From NCBI RefSeq assembly GCF_914767665.1, contig NC_059502.1, forward strand, positions 26,678,812 to 26,742,811: a stretch of DNA of 64,000 nt, given 5' to 3'. Below the pieces are notes generated by a model. The model did no database searches. It saw nothing but the letters and a program-made list of their open reading frames with translations, and was not told the DNA's origin. Of this stretch, positions 11,001 to 22,960 are shown piece after piece. The position numbers were made by a program, and so were the translations under genes. Numbering within the stretch: the first letter of the stretch is position 1; each line of letters opens with the position of its first letter. The stretch is from Harmonia axyridis. Taxonomy: Eukaryota; Arthropoda; Insecta; Coleoptera; Coccinellidae.

Positions 11001-13485
11001 TATATTTTTATGTGATTGAAAAGAGCAGAATATCCAATTGTACTATACTAGTTCATTTTCAATGCTGAATCCAGTAGTTGAGTCGACTATAACAGAAAGA
11101 ATGTAACTGAGAAGTAGTTACCTTTGAAATGAAATATTCAATGTTAGTAGATTACTACAGATTTGGTTACTTCATCAACATGAAATTTTGCACGAAGCTA
11201 GAAATTATTATTTACAATCCGAAAGATTTGTAAATTTTATTTATTATCGAATTTACAGTTTCAAAGTTAACAGGAATACAAAATTTCGAACCGAATTATT
11301 AACAGAATCCCTAGTCGGATCATGGCCATTGACGAAGTTAAGTGAGATATTCAATATCCTAATCTTCCCTGGAAATTTCAAGTTCCTAGCTCTTTTCATC
11401 AAGAGGTTATAGTCGGACCGCTAGCCGGACGGACAGACATACTTGAGTTTGACCTTCATTCCAACCTTATCATTTGGAACCATTCATTTTGCAAGTGAAT
11501 TTCTATAGTTTTCTGCAAAAACTCCAGAGCTCTTCACGTCAATGCTTTTCTAATTTTACGAGAATCATTTCGAATACTTTTCAAATACTGAAATTTAATC
11601 GCAAAAGGGAAACGTAAGATAATGGTCTCGTGAGAATTTTCTTATTGTTGACTTTTCGCTTTCAAAGAAGTAACAACTTTTGCTACAGTCACCGGAGCGA
11701 ATAAATTCAATTATACTTCAATTGGGTTTTTATAACCTGCAATACTATCATGCAGTGGGATGTGCACAAGGACAAATCATTAAGCCTGCAGTTAGTGCAG
11801 TTGGAGTTTGTTGGCATTACGGTTTTGAATTATATCCATTCTCGAGCCTTCAATTTTCGATTAAAAAAACAGAGTGGTGTTAGCATTCTATGGTCCATCA
11901 AATTATGATAGGATATATAAAGCCATATCAAAGTATATTTTAAAAAATTAACCATTTTATTTGAGGATAACCTCAGAGTAATGAACATAGCATTTTCAGT
12001 TAGAAAATTTCATCAACGAAATGAACTATCAAATTTGACATGAAGTGCGCGGAAATGAAAACATATTAGTGATACGATATTTCACTCAATTCGCGAGATT
12101 CTCCACAAAAAACGTACTTCTTATGTCCCATAGTGAATCAACATTTCATATTAACCCAAAATATATCGAAATAAATACCTAAATATATCAGAAATTCAGT
12201 TTACACACTTCAAGCGCACCAAACGACGTGAAAAAACCAATGACACTAGGAGAGCATAAGTTGCCAAAACTTGGATTTCAGCAGGTAGATAATAAATATT
12301 CTGCTTATTATAAATTCGACAATTAGGAAAAATATCGGATTCCAAATATTCAAATTTGCATATTAAATCGGGGAATCACTCAAATGAATATATTTCATCC
12401 AATATAATATACATTCATAACGATATAGTAAAGTTGTGGATTTGAAAATATATCACAATCCGACAACGTAATCTAACCATGTTGGGGATATGTAAAATTG
12501 CTAATACTCCCTCTATCTATGTTTATTACTCTATGGGAAAAACCAAGCCAATAAATAGGAAAAGATAATCGGGAAGAATATATTGTTTCAAATTGTATAT
12601 ATTTTTATTGAATAGTCTAATAAGACATATCTCCTAGAATAAAACGACGAAAAAATTAATCTAATTTTTTTGAAGGAATGTATCTATCATCTGTCAAAGT
12701 TTCTCATAGAGCTTATTGAACACCCTGTATATCTTTCACGTGGAACCCCATGAATCACAGATTATCCTTTAAAGAATGTTCTCAAATTGTTTAGTTCATT
12801 TACAGAAGAGAAGAAATGCCCATATGCAAAAATATACAAAAAGGGCGAAGCTATAATTTCTGAAAAAATCGTGTATTTCATACGAAATATAAAAATTCGA
12901 ATTAAGTGTTTTATTTCGAAAGGGGCTGACTTAGGAGGAGATTCAATGTATGTAGATCAACAAAAATAGATATTATGTGTTTTATTGATGAAATTTGAAT
13001 CTTTTTTAAAGCTATACGGGCTTTAATTTAATTACCATCTCTGATTTAGTATGCACTTAATGTTCAAATGAACCGTTTTCAATTAGCTGTTCACTCAATC
13101 GATTTGTGATGAAGAACACAGTTTCTCAAGTTGGGCAATGCCATGTTCTTCTTCCGTTTGTTCTTATTCACCTACTATAAAACAAACCAACATCCTTTGC
13201 TCTAGGAAGCTTTTAACGTTTTCTTACAAGTCGCAACTGTTAACATGACTACGAAGAATAGGCTTAAGCGATATTCGCCAAACATGGATAATGCTTTTTT
13301 CCGATTCTTTCTCATAAAACAATCAGGATTTGAAACTGAAAATCCATCACGTTCCTTGTTTGGAGAGTTGTTATTCCAAAGAGGTTTTTCTTGTTGGGAC
13401 TGAGAGTTGCGAAAATTACCACTTAAGTCATTTATTGGCACTAAGTGTTTCCGCTAGACGCACACTATGAACTATTATACTTCGG
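11001..13485. other. Unassigned AT-rich DNA
   Basis: I see no coding region or clear repeat. A CACCCTGTATAT sequence at about 12723 resembles the outer end of a CAGGGTG-type transposon, but no partner end was identified. Confidence 0.3.
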
Positions 13486-13960
13486 TCTGGTACATGTCCC
13501 TAACGCCATGAAGAAGAAAAAATCTTCCGAGAATCCTATATTTCCAGTGATTCATGCTAGAGCTAGCATTCTACTTTTATGCAATATTGTCCACGTGTGA
13601 AGTGGAGTCAATTTTGGTTCATGTCTTAAATGACAATGTTCCACTCACTAGTAACATTCAGTAGAATTCAAGTATGTCCTTCACCTTCCGTCACCAATAA
13701 ACATATCAACTCATGAACGAAAAGAGCAAAAATTTAGACATTTTTAGAGGAAGGTTTGGATCTCCACTGTTGAGTCCGTTAATGAGCAAAATTCGACTGA
13801 ATATGGCCGTTCAAATTTTAATTTTTCTATTCATTTCAACACATCAGATTAGATGTAAATTTGCATTTAAATGCACAATAACAATTCCGATTCTTTTTAT
13901 AAAATTACAAATTGATTGTCCAATGAAAACCATAGAAAATTTAAGAAGAATCAACATTCT
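13486..13960 (+). repeat. Dispersed ~0.5 kb repeat D, copy 1
   Basis: From TCTGGTACATGTCCC to ATCAACATTCT this stretch is nearly identical to 20180-20678, with small internal indels. Both copies share an open frame (13713-14000 and 20436-20735), but the two frames diverge at the repeat border, so the frame is not evidence of a gene. Confidence 0.8.
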
Positions 13961-15445
13961 TATTAATTATTTTACCTATTTACATAAAATACTGTTATGA
14001 TTGAATGGTTTATACATTAAATATATACATAATTATATAACTTTTATGAACAACAAGATGCAAAATGGAATTGCCTCGGTAGTGGAATATGTTCGTTCTA
14101 TTGCTTCATGTGCTCCTAAAATTTCGTATAATATCAGAAGTACAAATGAACTCTATCTATAGATACCAGATACGAAATAAGATTCGGACCACACTTTTCA
14201 AATATTTAATATCATTGATTAAGTTGAGATATTCTGTTTGATCCAACCACTTTTTATAGTCTTATCTGTTGAGTAATAGGAACAGGATAGATGTGTCATA
14301 TTCGAAATATGATTGAATATGAACATACCTCCATTAAATGTTTACAAATTATCACATTCATCGAGGGAATTAAAAAGTAAATCTTACTCGGGAATGGACC
14401 CCAAATAATATCTAAGAAATAATTTCCTCGGTCATTTCTCAGTTTCAATTTATTTATTAATTATCTGGAAGTGAAGAACTTTATCAAAGTTTTCATCTGT
14501 CCAGCCCATTTCATCTCATTGTTTCAATTGTGACAAAGTTAACATATTAACACTATTTTATTTTTTCTAGACCCGCATGAGTAGGATCTCAACATTGTCA
14601 ATTTATTAGTCTCTGAATTGTATAAAGTTGATAAGTACCACACAAGATTAACGTTACTCACCACATATTTAATAGTTTGATTGATGAAGTATCCATCAAG
14701 GAGCAAAGGCGGATGAATTAAATGCATTTATATAATTTCAGCTTATTTTTATGATCAAACGTTTGAAATTACTTAGAAGTTGATGAAGACTGAACAAAAT
14801 TATCGTGTTCCAGTGGTATAATATTACACTTTGCATCACTGTTAATAGATAGGGGAAAATAATTCGGATATATAAAATCTTTTCGGTTATCGTATAGTAC
14901 AATTTTTTCTTCCACTAAAGGAGCGAACAATTCGATCATAGAATCAGACGTTCCTGACTTTTTGACGAATAATCAAAATTCCTTTCAATAAACAAAAATA
15001 CAAAAACAAAATGTTTTGGGAGCAACGGATTATTTGGTGTACGTGGAAGCAACAACCCATAAGAAGATATCATAGAATCGGAGAAATAATGTTATAAAGG
15101 CGTCTGCCTTCATGCTGAATCTTTTTCTCTTTTGCTAGTTATTGCATCTGTTGAGGGCTTCTACAATTCAATAGGTTATTGAATTCTGAGCAGGTCTTCT
15201 GCGTCCTCTTGATATTCTGTTGTCAATCCTTCTTTCAAAGATTTTCTCGATGAAGCTGTGATGTCATGATAAATTTATCTGTTGTTCTTAGAATGAGTTT
15301 CAACATGTTCTCTTGTTTTAGTTTCAACTAGAACTTAGTCAGTTTTTCATTATGTCTCAAAATGTGTTATTTATTTTTCACTACATCTTTAATTTTACTA
15401 CTTCCAATTTTTCTCTCTTATATTCTCTCAACATTCAGGTTGTAG
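13961..15445. other. Unassigned AT-rich DNA
   Basis: No gene, RNA or repeat supported. Confidence 0.3.
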
Positions 15446-15449
15446 GTAC

Positions 15450-16076
15450 CAACAAGAATTTGCCCCCCCCCCCAGAACTAAGAAAATAAGATTTTTCGAA
15501 GATTTCAAAAAAATATTCAACCCCCCCATGAAGGTGGCATCAACCCCCAATATTTTTTTAATAGGGATGAAATGTCGAGTTTTGGTTAGTCTGAAAGTTA
15601 TTTATGTGCTGTGAATAACTCAGTTTAAATTTTCAAAATTAAAAGGTGACGTTGAGCCAAAATTCAAGAACCTAAAAGTGTTGAAGAATCCAAGAATAAT
15701 TTTCAAGTTCTGTATTAGGGAGAAAGAATTCCTATGACACGACATTATTCCGAAAAAACCACCTGAGGGTGGCAACAACCCTCAAATTTTTGTCGTCATA
15801 GGAATTCTTTCTCCATAATACAAAGCTTGAAAATTATTTTTGGATTCTTAGGTTTTTGAGTTCAAACGATTCAACAGTTTGTGCAACTTCGCATCGTCTT
15901 TTGACGATAAGTTCAATATTACATTATTTCTTGAGTAGTGAACCAATTTTGAAAATTTTAACTGGGTTGTGAAATTTCGTCCCGCTGCAAACAGAAGTTG
16001 ACCTGTTTTTCTGAAATCTTCGAAAATTAGTTTTCGGTTCTCAGTTCTGAGGGGTTGAATTTTCGTTCGGACATAC
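15450..16076. repeat. Long foldback (inverted repeat), ~625 bp
   Basis: The two halves are imperfect reverse complements about a centre near 15760. Inner arms: GAATTCCTATGACA near 15728-15742 pairs with TGTCGTCATAGGAATTC near 15796-15812, and TTCTTGGATT-type segments pair outside these. Outer arms: TTTTTCGAAGATTTCA near 15492 pairs with TGAAATCTTCGAAAATT near 16012. A poly(C) run (15463-15474) lies near the left end. No ORF. Likely a MITE/foldback transposon; the ends are not sharp enough to name a target duplication. Confidence 0.7.
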
Positions 16077-17937
16077 TGTATATGGTTAATGCTTCACCTC
16101 CAAAGATGAGTAAACTGCAGACATAGAGTTTAACGAAATTGTTTATATATTATGTTGGGATATTTGTTAATAATTGTATCGTGCCTATTGCACGTCTTAC
16201 TGAATTTATTTTTTACCTAATCTCATGTTTCGATTCGTTTCTAAGTGTGAAATTCCTGAGGTTACTTGGATTACTCGTTTTATAGGGACATTACGAATAT
16301 TACGATTGCTAGAGCTCAGTAGATACACATTCTTCGTCGAAGTCAGTGTTCTAAAGGGTTTTCGTTAAGAACTTTATATTTTGTCATTGAAAAAAATTTT
16401 CAAAATTTTTGTATTCTTGAATTATTATTTCTTCGACATATCTTAATCATAACAATTATAGAAATATATCAATGAAACTAATGACTCATTGTCATTGGAA
16501 TATTATACAGCCTAAAGAAGGCTTTACCTCTAAATTCTCAGGTGTATCTTCCTCATTTCTCAATATTGGCACCTGAAAATTTTTCAATTAAAATCAACTT
16601 TGCCGATGTGTCCCTAAGGGGACATCGAACTATTTAATTATCCTATAATTGAATACGCCTCAATGAATGAGGCAATTCGAACTGAATGACCACCACGGTT
16701 GTAATTTTTGTGAGGAAGAAACAACCTCATTATTCCGGTTCGCTGTTAAATTAATCATAGCCTTCTAAAATACTGAATCAAGAAAAAAGGGGGTATTTGA
16801 ATTATGGGATGAATAGGAGCCACTTTTTGCACGAGTACATTATTAATTCCTTTATATCAGAGTTTTTATTCTTTTTTCCGAATCGCATATCGTCTATCTT
16901 TTGCAGTGCATGCAGCTCTTGACACGATATCGAATTTAAAATTGGTTTCGCTTGTCGTCTTTCATTCATAAACTTTTTGATATATCCCCATGCTTGCCGC
17001 TTCATCGCAAAAAGATCAAATATTTAAAAACCGGGTTTTTTGATTCGTTCAGTTGTTAATAATTTGTCGAATCGATCAATTTTTGCGGAGTATAAACCTT
17101 TCTGGATCATTATTTTTAATAATAAAGCAATAAGGTAGAGCCTGAAGTTTTATTATTACACGATATGGCATTCGTCAAGTTTCGAGCAAACATTTCACAA
17201 AACTGGTGTGATGATGACGTGATCAGCTTGGAATTGTGCATCGATCACGTGCTCACAAAAATATTGTAAAATTTTTATTGAAATTCATTTTCGTACACAT
17301 CGTCAGTAATGTGAAAAGGGCATCTAATTTTTCAGAAAATTTTACGTCAAATTGGCAGCTACGTTGCCAGATTGAAAATAGCATTTATTTATTCGTTATT
17401 TTTAGGGTAGGCAGAGTGCTATTTGATGATGATATATTACTGCTATTAAATTTGGAGCTCTTTGTTTTCAAAAAACTTCCTAAAAATCAACATTTATTTA
17501 AGAAAATTTGAATATTTTAATAATTTTGTTCGTAGAGCTTACGAAGGAAAGAACTAAGCAAAGAAAACCTTCACCTCTGCTAACAACTGCTCCGTATTTC
17601 ACAAAAATCCATAATTAGATTTGGCTTAGAAAATTATATACGTGAATCAATTACCATGTTGATATAACAATGTGTTTTTTCAACCACTTCATTTTTAGTT
17701 CTGTCAGTAGCCAAAGCATTTCCATAAACACCTTGGCTGCAGGATGGATTTTTTGTAGCATTAACAGTTATATTCAGAATCAGAATAATTATTTAGAGAT
17801 AAAGATATTATAACTATCGCGACCGATGGCGAGAAGTGAAATACTTCTTACTTTACTTTGATTACCTGATAAATTTTTCGATCTGGCAACGTAGCTGGCA
17901 TTTCGACGTAGTAGTCATATACATGTTCATATACATA
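16077..17937. other. Unassigned AT-rich DNA
   Basis: Apart from the possible transposase scrap at 16640-16720 and a near-perfect 24 bp palindrome (CGATGTGTCCCTAAGGGGAC...) at about 16604-16628, nothing is recognisable. The 91-codon frame at 17236-17511 has no motif. Confidence 0.3.
16640..16720 (-). pseudogene. Possible transposase C-terminal scrap
   Basis: The minus strand contains an RGGHS..IASFIE-like string that resembles the RGGHL.DI.FH C-terminus of the DUF4817-type mariner-like transposases elsewhere in the window. Very short, low confidence. Confidence 0.2.
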
Positions 17938-19895
17938 CAGGGTGAGTCTTTGACTTGTACATATATTTTAACCGAAGGTTCTTGAGGTCAAAAGAAACAC
18001 TTTTTTCATTTACCATTTTTTCCGATTCGGCCCTGTTAAAAAGATATAGCCATTTTAAATTTTCAAAATGAGCTAATTCACCCCTGAAAACCGGAACACT
18101 GAAGTTTTCTCAAGCATAAGATATATCTCTTGAACCTTGGAAATAAGCTACTAAATTAGAAAAACCATCATAAACTCACGTTTAACATTCCATTTGTTGA
18201 ACAAAGTAGTGTTTATAATCAAATAAATGAGTTATTCCAATTTCGTTGACGCTAAAGATTAAATATTCTTCTCTTGATTTCTATTTCATTTTCGATAATT
18301 ATAACGAATTGAGCTCGCTACCACCCATATTAGCTCTGATACTCATATCCATTCATTCATCATATTTCATTTACCTATATGATATCGTTGTTTATTTTTC
18401 GTGCAAGAATTAACCTTAAAATCTCAAATAAATAATATTCATCTATGAAAGATCTAACACAGACTATAGTAATCTGTGGTTTTAAGTTTGAATTTCAAAT
18501 TTCGAATGATGCCAAATATAAACACAGCAGTTCGGTTCGAATAACCTATGTTCTAAGTTCTAACCTAAAATTTCCATTAACAGTTTACACTGTTATTGTT
18601 ATAAGATATTTGTTATGAAATGAAGCATTTGATTTGTTCCAACTATCTCATAAAAATATTGAAATGCATCAATATTTTTGAAACCATCAGTATGAAAATA
18701 TGGAAATATGTAAAATATTCTGGCTCTGTAATCAATGGAAAATGTTAGACTCCACTTGTAATCAAATTTGTTGTTAATGTGTACCTACATTATAGCCAAC
18801 TTTACTACTTAATTCATCTTGATTTTGGCATTGAAAATAAATGAGAAGTATTCAATGTAAATATCCACAATAGAATATTTGGTTTCTTTCAACTCACCTA
18901 ATTTGTTTTCACATTAAAACAATTATGGCCCTCTTGGAAGTATGTCAATCATAAGCTCTTAGGATGAATTTATGGAATAGCAAAAGAATAAAAGTATTCA
19001 ATCTCAATCACATGAAAATTTGTCTAGTATGTACCTAGTCCTAATGATATGTTTCGATGTGAGTTTGAATGAGCCGAAGAAGAATACAGTATTGTTCGAT
19101 AGCAGCAGTCTTTAGTGGGATATTGATTGTTGTCATTATAATGGGACTATTTTGTGAAAACTTTTTTAAACATGGGTTTTATGAATAATCTGGACTTTTC
19201 AAAAAGAATGTTGATTTTAGTGAAGTATCTTCTTATTATCAGAGCTGTGCCAAAGCTCAGTGATTTTTAATCAAATCGAGGAGTTGAGGTGAGCTTATTG
19301 AAATAACTTCATTTTCAAACTAAGTTGGCTAGTACTTCAATTCTTAAATCTGAGACATGACTTCATAGTAAATATTCATTTCTGTGGTTTTTTTTTCCAC
19401 AATAGAACAGAGTTGCATTCAGCCAAAGTACCCAATTTTTTGAATTTCACAGATAATTTTTTTTTTAAGATCAAGTTATTCGAAAACGGCGCTTTGTACG
19501 AGAAAATATGAAGAATACTTTTATTTTTCAAATTAGCCAAATATTCTTCAATGAACGTTCAAATTACTATTAAGAGTTGGTTTCTTCGAATTTCTGGTAT
19601 TTTTATGGTATGTTATGTTCATAACAAAGAAACAGAAGAATGTGTATGGAATCTGGTGTTCGGAGAAGATGTATCACATCAAAAAAAAGCTATATTTCAA
19701 AAATCATTTCCTTCGATACAACCATTTACGAGATATAGCCGAAAATCACATTTTTTTAACGATTTTCAACAGCCTGTATCTTTTTAACCGGGCCGAATCG
19801 GAAAAAATGGTAAAGGAAAAAAGTGTTTCTTTTGACCTCAGGAATCTTGGGTTAAAATATATGTACAAGTCAAAGACTCACCCTGTATACATATA
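17938..19895. mobile_element. CAGGGTGAGTC-ended non-coding element, complete copy (~1.96 kb)
   Basis: Left end CAGGGTGAGTCTTTGACTTG and right end reading CAAGTCAAAGACTCACCCTG form terminal inverted repeats that stay recognisable for about 120 bp, including the shared CCGATTCGG segment. The sequence just outside is TATACATA on both sides, which would be an 8 bp target duplication of hAT type. The surrounding DNA is ATACAT-rich, however, so the duplication is not decisive. The interior is AT-rich with no credible transposase. Part of the right half (about 19195-19545) matches 10625-10920 inverted, as expected from copy 1. Confidence 0.75.
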
Positions 19896-20158
19896 CATGT
19901 TTTCCAAACTTGGACAACGTAGAAAAAAATTGACGAAAAATGAAGTAAAGGTAGAAATTTTTCAAAAATCCAAAAAAATCAAATATCTCGGAAACTGTTG
20001 ATTTTCGTTCATCAATAAATATGGTTCAATCGAAAGCAAATGAGTTATACTAATACATCCTTCAAGGTCAACGTCTAATTTAGAAACACCCTATATATTT
20101 TTGTCCAGTTTATGATGACACACCATTCGAGTCACCACTGTTCTTCTTCAAAACAAGG

Positions 20159-20179
20159 ATTCTCTCTTTCGTGAAAAAA
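20159..20179 (+). repeat. Left member of a 21 bp direct repeat flanking repeat D copy 2
   Basis: The 21 bp ATTCTCTCTTTCGTGAAAAA(A) here recurs exactly at 20679-20699, immediately outside the other side of repeat D copy 2. The offset is exactly 520 bp. The sequence does not precede copy 1. It is most simply a long target-site duplication. Confidence 0.65.
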
Positions 20180-20678
20180 TCTCTGGTACATGTGCCTAAC
20201 TCCATGAAGAAGAAAAAATCTTCCGAGAATCCTATATTTCCAGTGATTCATGATATCATTGTGCTTTTATGCAATATTGTCCACGTGTGAATTGGAGTCA
20301 ATTTTGGTTCATTCTTGAGAGATCGTTCACCGAATAGATGGAAAATGTCTCAAATGACAATGTTCCACTCACTAGTAACATTGGTTCAATTCAAGTATGT
20401 TCTTCACCTTCCGTCACCAATAAACATATCAACTCATGAACGAAAAGAGCAAAAATCTAGACATTTTTAGAGGAAGGTTTGGATCTCCACTGTTGAGTCC
20501 GTTAATGAGCAAAATTCGACTCAATATGGCCGTTCAAATTTTAATTTTTCCATTCATTTCAACACATCAGATTAGATGTAAATTTGCATTTAAATGCACA
20601 ATAACAATTCCGATTTTTTTTATAAAATTACAAATTGATTGTCCAATGAAAACCATAGAAAATTCAAGAAGAACCAAC
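20180..20678 (+). repeat. Dispersed ~0.5 kb repeat D, copy 2, with 21 bp flanking duplication
   Basis: Near-identical to 13486-13960, with a ~45 bp extra segment (about 20305-20350) that the other copy lacks. Flanked by an exact 21 bp direct repeat. Both copies lack a poly(A) or microsatellite tail, internal RT and terminal inverted repeats. The long duplication suggests insertion by a retrotransposon-type mechanism, but the tail expected for a SINE is missing. Family unknown. Confidence 0.7.
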
Positions 20679-20699
20679 ATTCTCTCTTTCGTGAAAAAA

Positions 20700-21545
20700 C
20701 CTCGTGCAAACACTAGACCACCTGTGCCGAGCTGACATCTAGGTGTCACGTCTGGATGACCCTCTACTCATTCCAGAATTCAGAACGAACATACCCGAGT
20801 CTCAGGTAAAACAAAATTCGCGATGCGGATCCTCTTGAGCGGGATTATGCCGTAGAATAAGCGTTGATTAATGAGGACACAAGTACTCCGCCGCCCATAG
20901 AATAGAGTTTTAATTGAGTCCTCTTTGTATACCGAGCTTAATTACAAAATACTTTTGAAGTGGATATTCATGTTTCATCGATCGGTGTTAATGAACGCCA
21001 TGGTCTAAAATCAGACATTGAGGCTCGGCTCCCTATTACTACTCGCCGTTGGAATTCTTCCCGAGTGCACTGGCTGCAAAAATACGCCTTTTCGAATTTC
21101 ATCGCGTTAATTGCAATTTACTGCGCGGAATTCAAGCAATCGAGGCACAATGTATAATTGATATGGGCTCACATTGCGATAAGGTTTATTCAGCGATCTG
21201 TGGTTCCGTGAAATCTCCGGCAGAAATTTTAATTACATCTAACTTTTTAGGAGCGGAACACTCTGAGGTTTTGACGGTTGTATACTTTTGGCGAGACTTT
21301 TGGTATTCAGAACCTAATGGCGGGTAGGCCTAATTCTTATGAATGAAGAAGAATTGTAATGACTGGTGATTGCTATGGCTGATATTTCGTTTGATTTTGA
21401 GGGTATGACTAGGAGAAATATGAAGGAGATTCTTAGTGACGCTGAGGCAATTTTGTTTTGGTCTTTCAAAGCCCCAAACCTGAAAAAAAAATTGTTTTAG
21501 TTTAGTTCGATATTCTGCTATAAATAACAAAATCTTCAACTTTAT
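20700..21545. other. GC-richer, non-repetitive island (possible regulatory DNA)
   Basis: From about 20740 to 21310 the base composition is clearly more balanced than the flanks, with many TAATTA/TTAATTGA-type homeodomain cores and no transposon signature. Open frames at 20960-21157 and 21049-21327 overlap in different frames with no motif, so I do not call a gene. This is the sort of sequence expected of a conserved non-coding element near a developmental gene. Confidence 0.3.
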
Positions 21546-21940
21546 TTACATAATATGCAGGCAACTTAATATAATAAAGCCTGAAAGATTTTCTGTAAGT
21601 TTTATGAGTTGAGAGATATTGCTTCATGGGCTTCTCATAGGTTTGTTTAGATCGCTAGTGGAATCAGTACTGAGATACTGTACAACCATTTGGGGAAGTG
21701 CCTATGATAATGCCTTATATAACTTACAGGTCTGTCAAAATTCAGCTCCCAAAATATTGTTTAGGAATCCACGATTATATCCCAATTTTGAGTTGTATTT
21801 AAATTTCGGTTTATTTAACTTGAGAAATCTGTTTCTTTCGTCCAGTCTGTCATACTTTTTGAAGATCAAACACATGTTTGTTTCCTCGTGTCTTAAATTC
21901 ACATATTGCTGTAACTTTTTTGTGTTGTAAATTTTTCATT
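21546..21940 (+). pseudogene. Non-LTR retrotransposon C-terminal fragment
   Basis: A 103-codon open frame (21619-21930) begins LLIGLFRSLVESVLRYCTTIWGSAYDN. This matches the F.S.V.S.LRY....WG block found after the RT thumb in CR1/Jockey-like polyproteins. It is followed by a loosely conserved HHHH-rich tail. Neither the palm domain nor the 3' end is present. Upstream it meets the GC-rich island; downstream it meets a foldback. Confidence 0.6.
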
Positions 21941-21956
21941 TCTGTAAAAATCGTCT

Positions 21957-22421
21957 CGATATAACTTCAATGACGGTAATTGAATTTTTCGCAAACTGAT
22001 ATTTCATGAGATATCGCTATGATTTTTCTCAAATGGGACACCCCGTATATTTCTACATATTTCGAATGAGCTGAAAATAACCATTCCAAAAATGTAGCAT
22101 ACTTGATATTTCTCAGAAGTCATGTTCGAAGTTCCAAAAGGTGGCCGGCTAGGTCACCTAACCGAGCGTCTATTATTATATAATCTTTCAATATTCCCTA
22201 AAGGAAAAAGTCCATAGACGTTAGGCCAGGCGAGCTAGCCGGCCACCTGTTGGGACATTCAACATGACTTCAGAAATGCTATATTTTTGGAATGGTAATT
22301 TTCAGCTCTATCGAAATATGTAGAAATAAACGGGGTGTCCCATTCGAAAAAAAGTGTATGGCGTTATCTCATGAAATTTAATTTTGAGAAAAATTCAATT
22401 AACCATATTGAAATATATATG
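21957..22421. repeat. Long foldback (~465 bp) with ~215 bp arms
   Basis: Left arm (21957-22170) and right arm (22205-22421) are reverse complements with scattered mismatches. Examples are TTTCATGAGATATCGC with GCGTTATCTCATGAAA, GGGACACCCCGT with ACGGGGTGTCCC, and GGTGGCCGGCTAG with CTAGCCGGCCACC. The loop is about 35-40 bp. No protein coding. The palindrome continues without break past the CACCCCG...CGGGGTG internal boundary that might otherwise look like a transposon end. Confidence 0.8.
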
Positions 22422-22424
22422 AAA

Positions 22425-22960
22425 TTTTCCATGACCATACTTGCACATTTGCGGCTGTGTGTATTGTGGAGTATTGCCACAGCCCTCATCTTTTACGAAA
22501 GAAAAAAAAGTTGCTAAGCTCAAGTGTCGATGGCCAATTATGATCACCTTTTCGAGAACTAACATGGACAGGAAATTTTCTTGCAAAAACTACGATTGAT
22601 TCGTTGCTTGTGCGGCACGTAGCGCCGCCTTGTTGAAAATAAACGTCAGCCTTAACAATATCTTTCGATTGCTGCCATAAAAGTCATTAATCATATAGCC
22701 TAACTCCCAAGATCGACGATGAATCGAAAAACCTGGTGTTTTTACACACTTCGGGCTACATCAGCAATATTCTCTGTTGTTTATCAGCGGCGCACACGGT
22801 TTGGATTCTTCACATATTTGTCCCAACAGATCAAACCTTTTTCACCTGATGTGATTGCAACATTTTCACCATGTTTATAGTGAATTTTCACAATTTGAGT
22901 GCGTTGTTGAAGCATTTATTTGAATTTTTAGTATGCGTAGTCTTTCCTTGTCAAATGTCA
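22425..22960 (-). pseudogene. DUF4817-type mariner-like transposase fragment
   Basis: Minus-strand frames give DVYFQQGGATCRTSNESIV (about 22590-22650), the QQDGA..HT catalytic-Asp block with the Asp mutated to Gly. A degraded FPVHVSSRKGDHNWPSTLEL segment follows (about 22500-22580), standing where these enzymes have the WP.RS.DLTP..FFLWG second-Asp block. Part of the upstream region with KQ-rich sequence is eroded. Several stops; inactive. Confidence 0.6.

Noticed and set aside
13713..14000. 95-codon frame shared with 20436-20735
   Set aside because: Present only because the two copies of repeat D are similar; frames diverge at the repeat edge and contain no motif.
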